Positions 63,840-64,000 of a stretch of 64,000 nt of DNA are shown here, one piece after another. Positions within the stretch are counted from its first letter, which is position 1, and each line of letters starts with the position of its first letter. The notes beneath the pieces were generated by a model. The model was not told where the DNA came from. It ran no database searches and saw nothing but the letters and a program-made list of their open reading frames with translations. This DNA comes from DB1 sp049323655. Its GTDB lineage: Bacteria > Desulfobacterota > Desulfobulbia > Desulfobulbales > SURF-16. A program made the position numbers and the translations under genes. Location: assembly GCA_049323655.1 (NCBI GenBank), contig JBMONO010000022.1, positions 17,932 to 81,931 of the forward strand. The letters run 5' to 3'.

Positions 63840-64000
63840 GCCTGGCCTATTTCGAGACGAAATCAATCTCAAGCTCATCTTCTACAGTTAAAAAAAAATA
63901 ATTAAACGATTTCAGCACAATACGCCATGCAAAAAATGTGTTGGCACTACTCGCATGACTAATCGGACAGAAGTCGGCCTAAACTTCGCTTATCGTCGGC
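63840..64000. other. Noncoding tail after cmr4
   Basis: The last 161 bases are AT-rich, with a run of nine A residues near 63890 and stop codons in all forward frames. No Cmr5 start, CRISPR repeat or terminator with a convincing stem could be recognised. This breaks the pattern of overlapping genes upstream. Confidence 0.5.

Overview
The window reads as one contiguous piece of a high-GC, Gram-negative bacterial chromosome. Signal-peptide and lipoprotein genes, a FadL-type outer-membrane protein, an MltD-type lytic transglycosylase and a periplasmic cytochrome c support an outer membrane. The gene mix (cdaA-cdaR-glmM, a fused prephenate dehydratase/dehydrogenase, EF-P with EpmA, a type III-B CRISPR locus) suggests a deltaproteobacterial lineage (Desulfobacterota, perhaps Desulfobulbales). 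That placement is inference; there is no rRNA or tRNA gene here to test it.

Layout. 1-3.5 kb: tryptophan operon trpE-G-D-C on the minus strand (trpC cut by the left edge), behind rpsT. 4.3-8.4 kb: cdaA-cdaR-glmM (c-di-AMP and amino-sugar synthesis), then tlyA. 8.5-10.5 kb: an exported SH3 protein and a CBS/HPP membrane pair. 10.5-14.3 kb: an autoregulated TetR-HlyD-permease-ATPase export operon with a 54-bp palindrome in front. 14.3-17.2 kb: a DNA-repair helicase fused to an exonuclease (MrfA+MrfB-like). 17.6-24.6 kb: pheA-tyrA fusion, a DUF445 protein, adk-trmFO-uracil-DNA glycosylase. 24.6-33.6 kb: MarC, a cluster of signalling genes, a response-regulator/pyruvate-kinase fusion, and a ZIP transporter. 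33.9-41.3 kb: epmA-efp, a MoaE-like gene, pepN, an MltD-like gene and a PilZ gene. 41.5-50.8 kb: Nudix hydrolase, cytochrome c, fatty-acid activation and uptake genes (acyl-CoA synthetase, FadL), traB-yhbY-isocitrate-lyase family-surE, and an unidentified membrane protein.

51.3-63.8 kb is the accessory region: cas6, a SIR2-like protein, a large SMC/Rad50-like ATPase, then cmr1, cmr2 (Cas10), cmr3 and cmr4. From the SIR2 gene to cmr4 every adjacent gene pair overlaps by a few bases, so the SIR2/ATPase pair is built into the CRISPR effector operon. Cas10 keeps its HD and GGDD motifs and Cmr4 keeps its catalytic Asp. No CRISPR array, cas1/cas2, cmr5 or cmr6 lies in the window. This SIR2+SMC+Cmr operon is the best candidate for an undescribed defence system.

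Three kinds of repeat recur between genes. A 9-bp tandem repeat (GATTGGTCC type) sits directly before the start codons of tlyA and the DUF445 gene. A roughly 130-140 bp palindromic, MITE-like element (CACCACAGAG...CTCTGTGG core) occurs five times. A second, roughly 100-bp element occurs twice.
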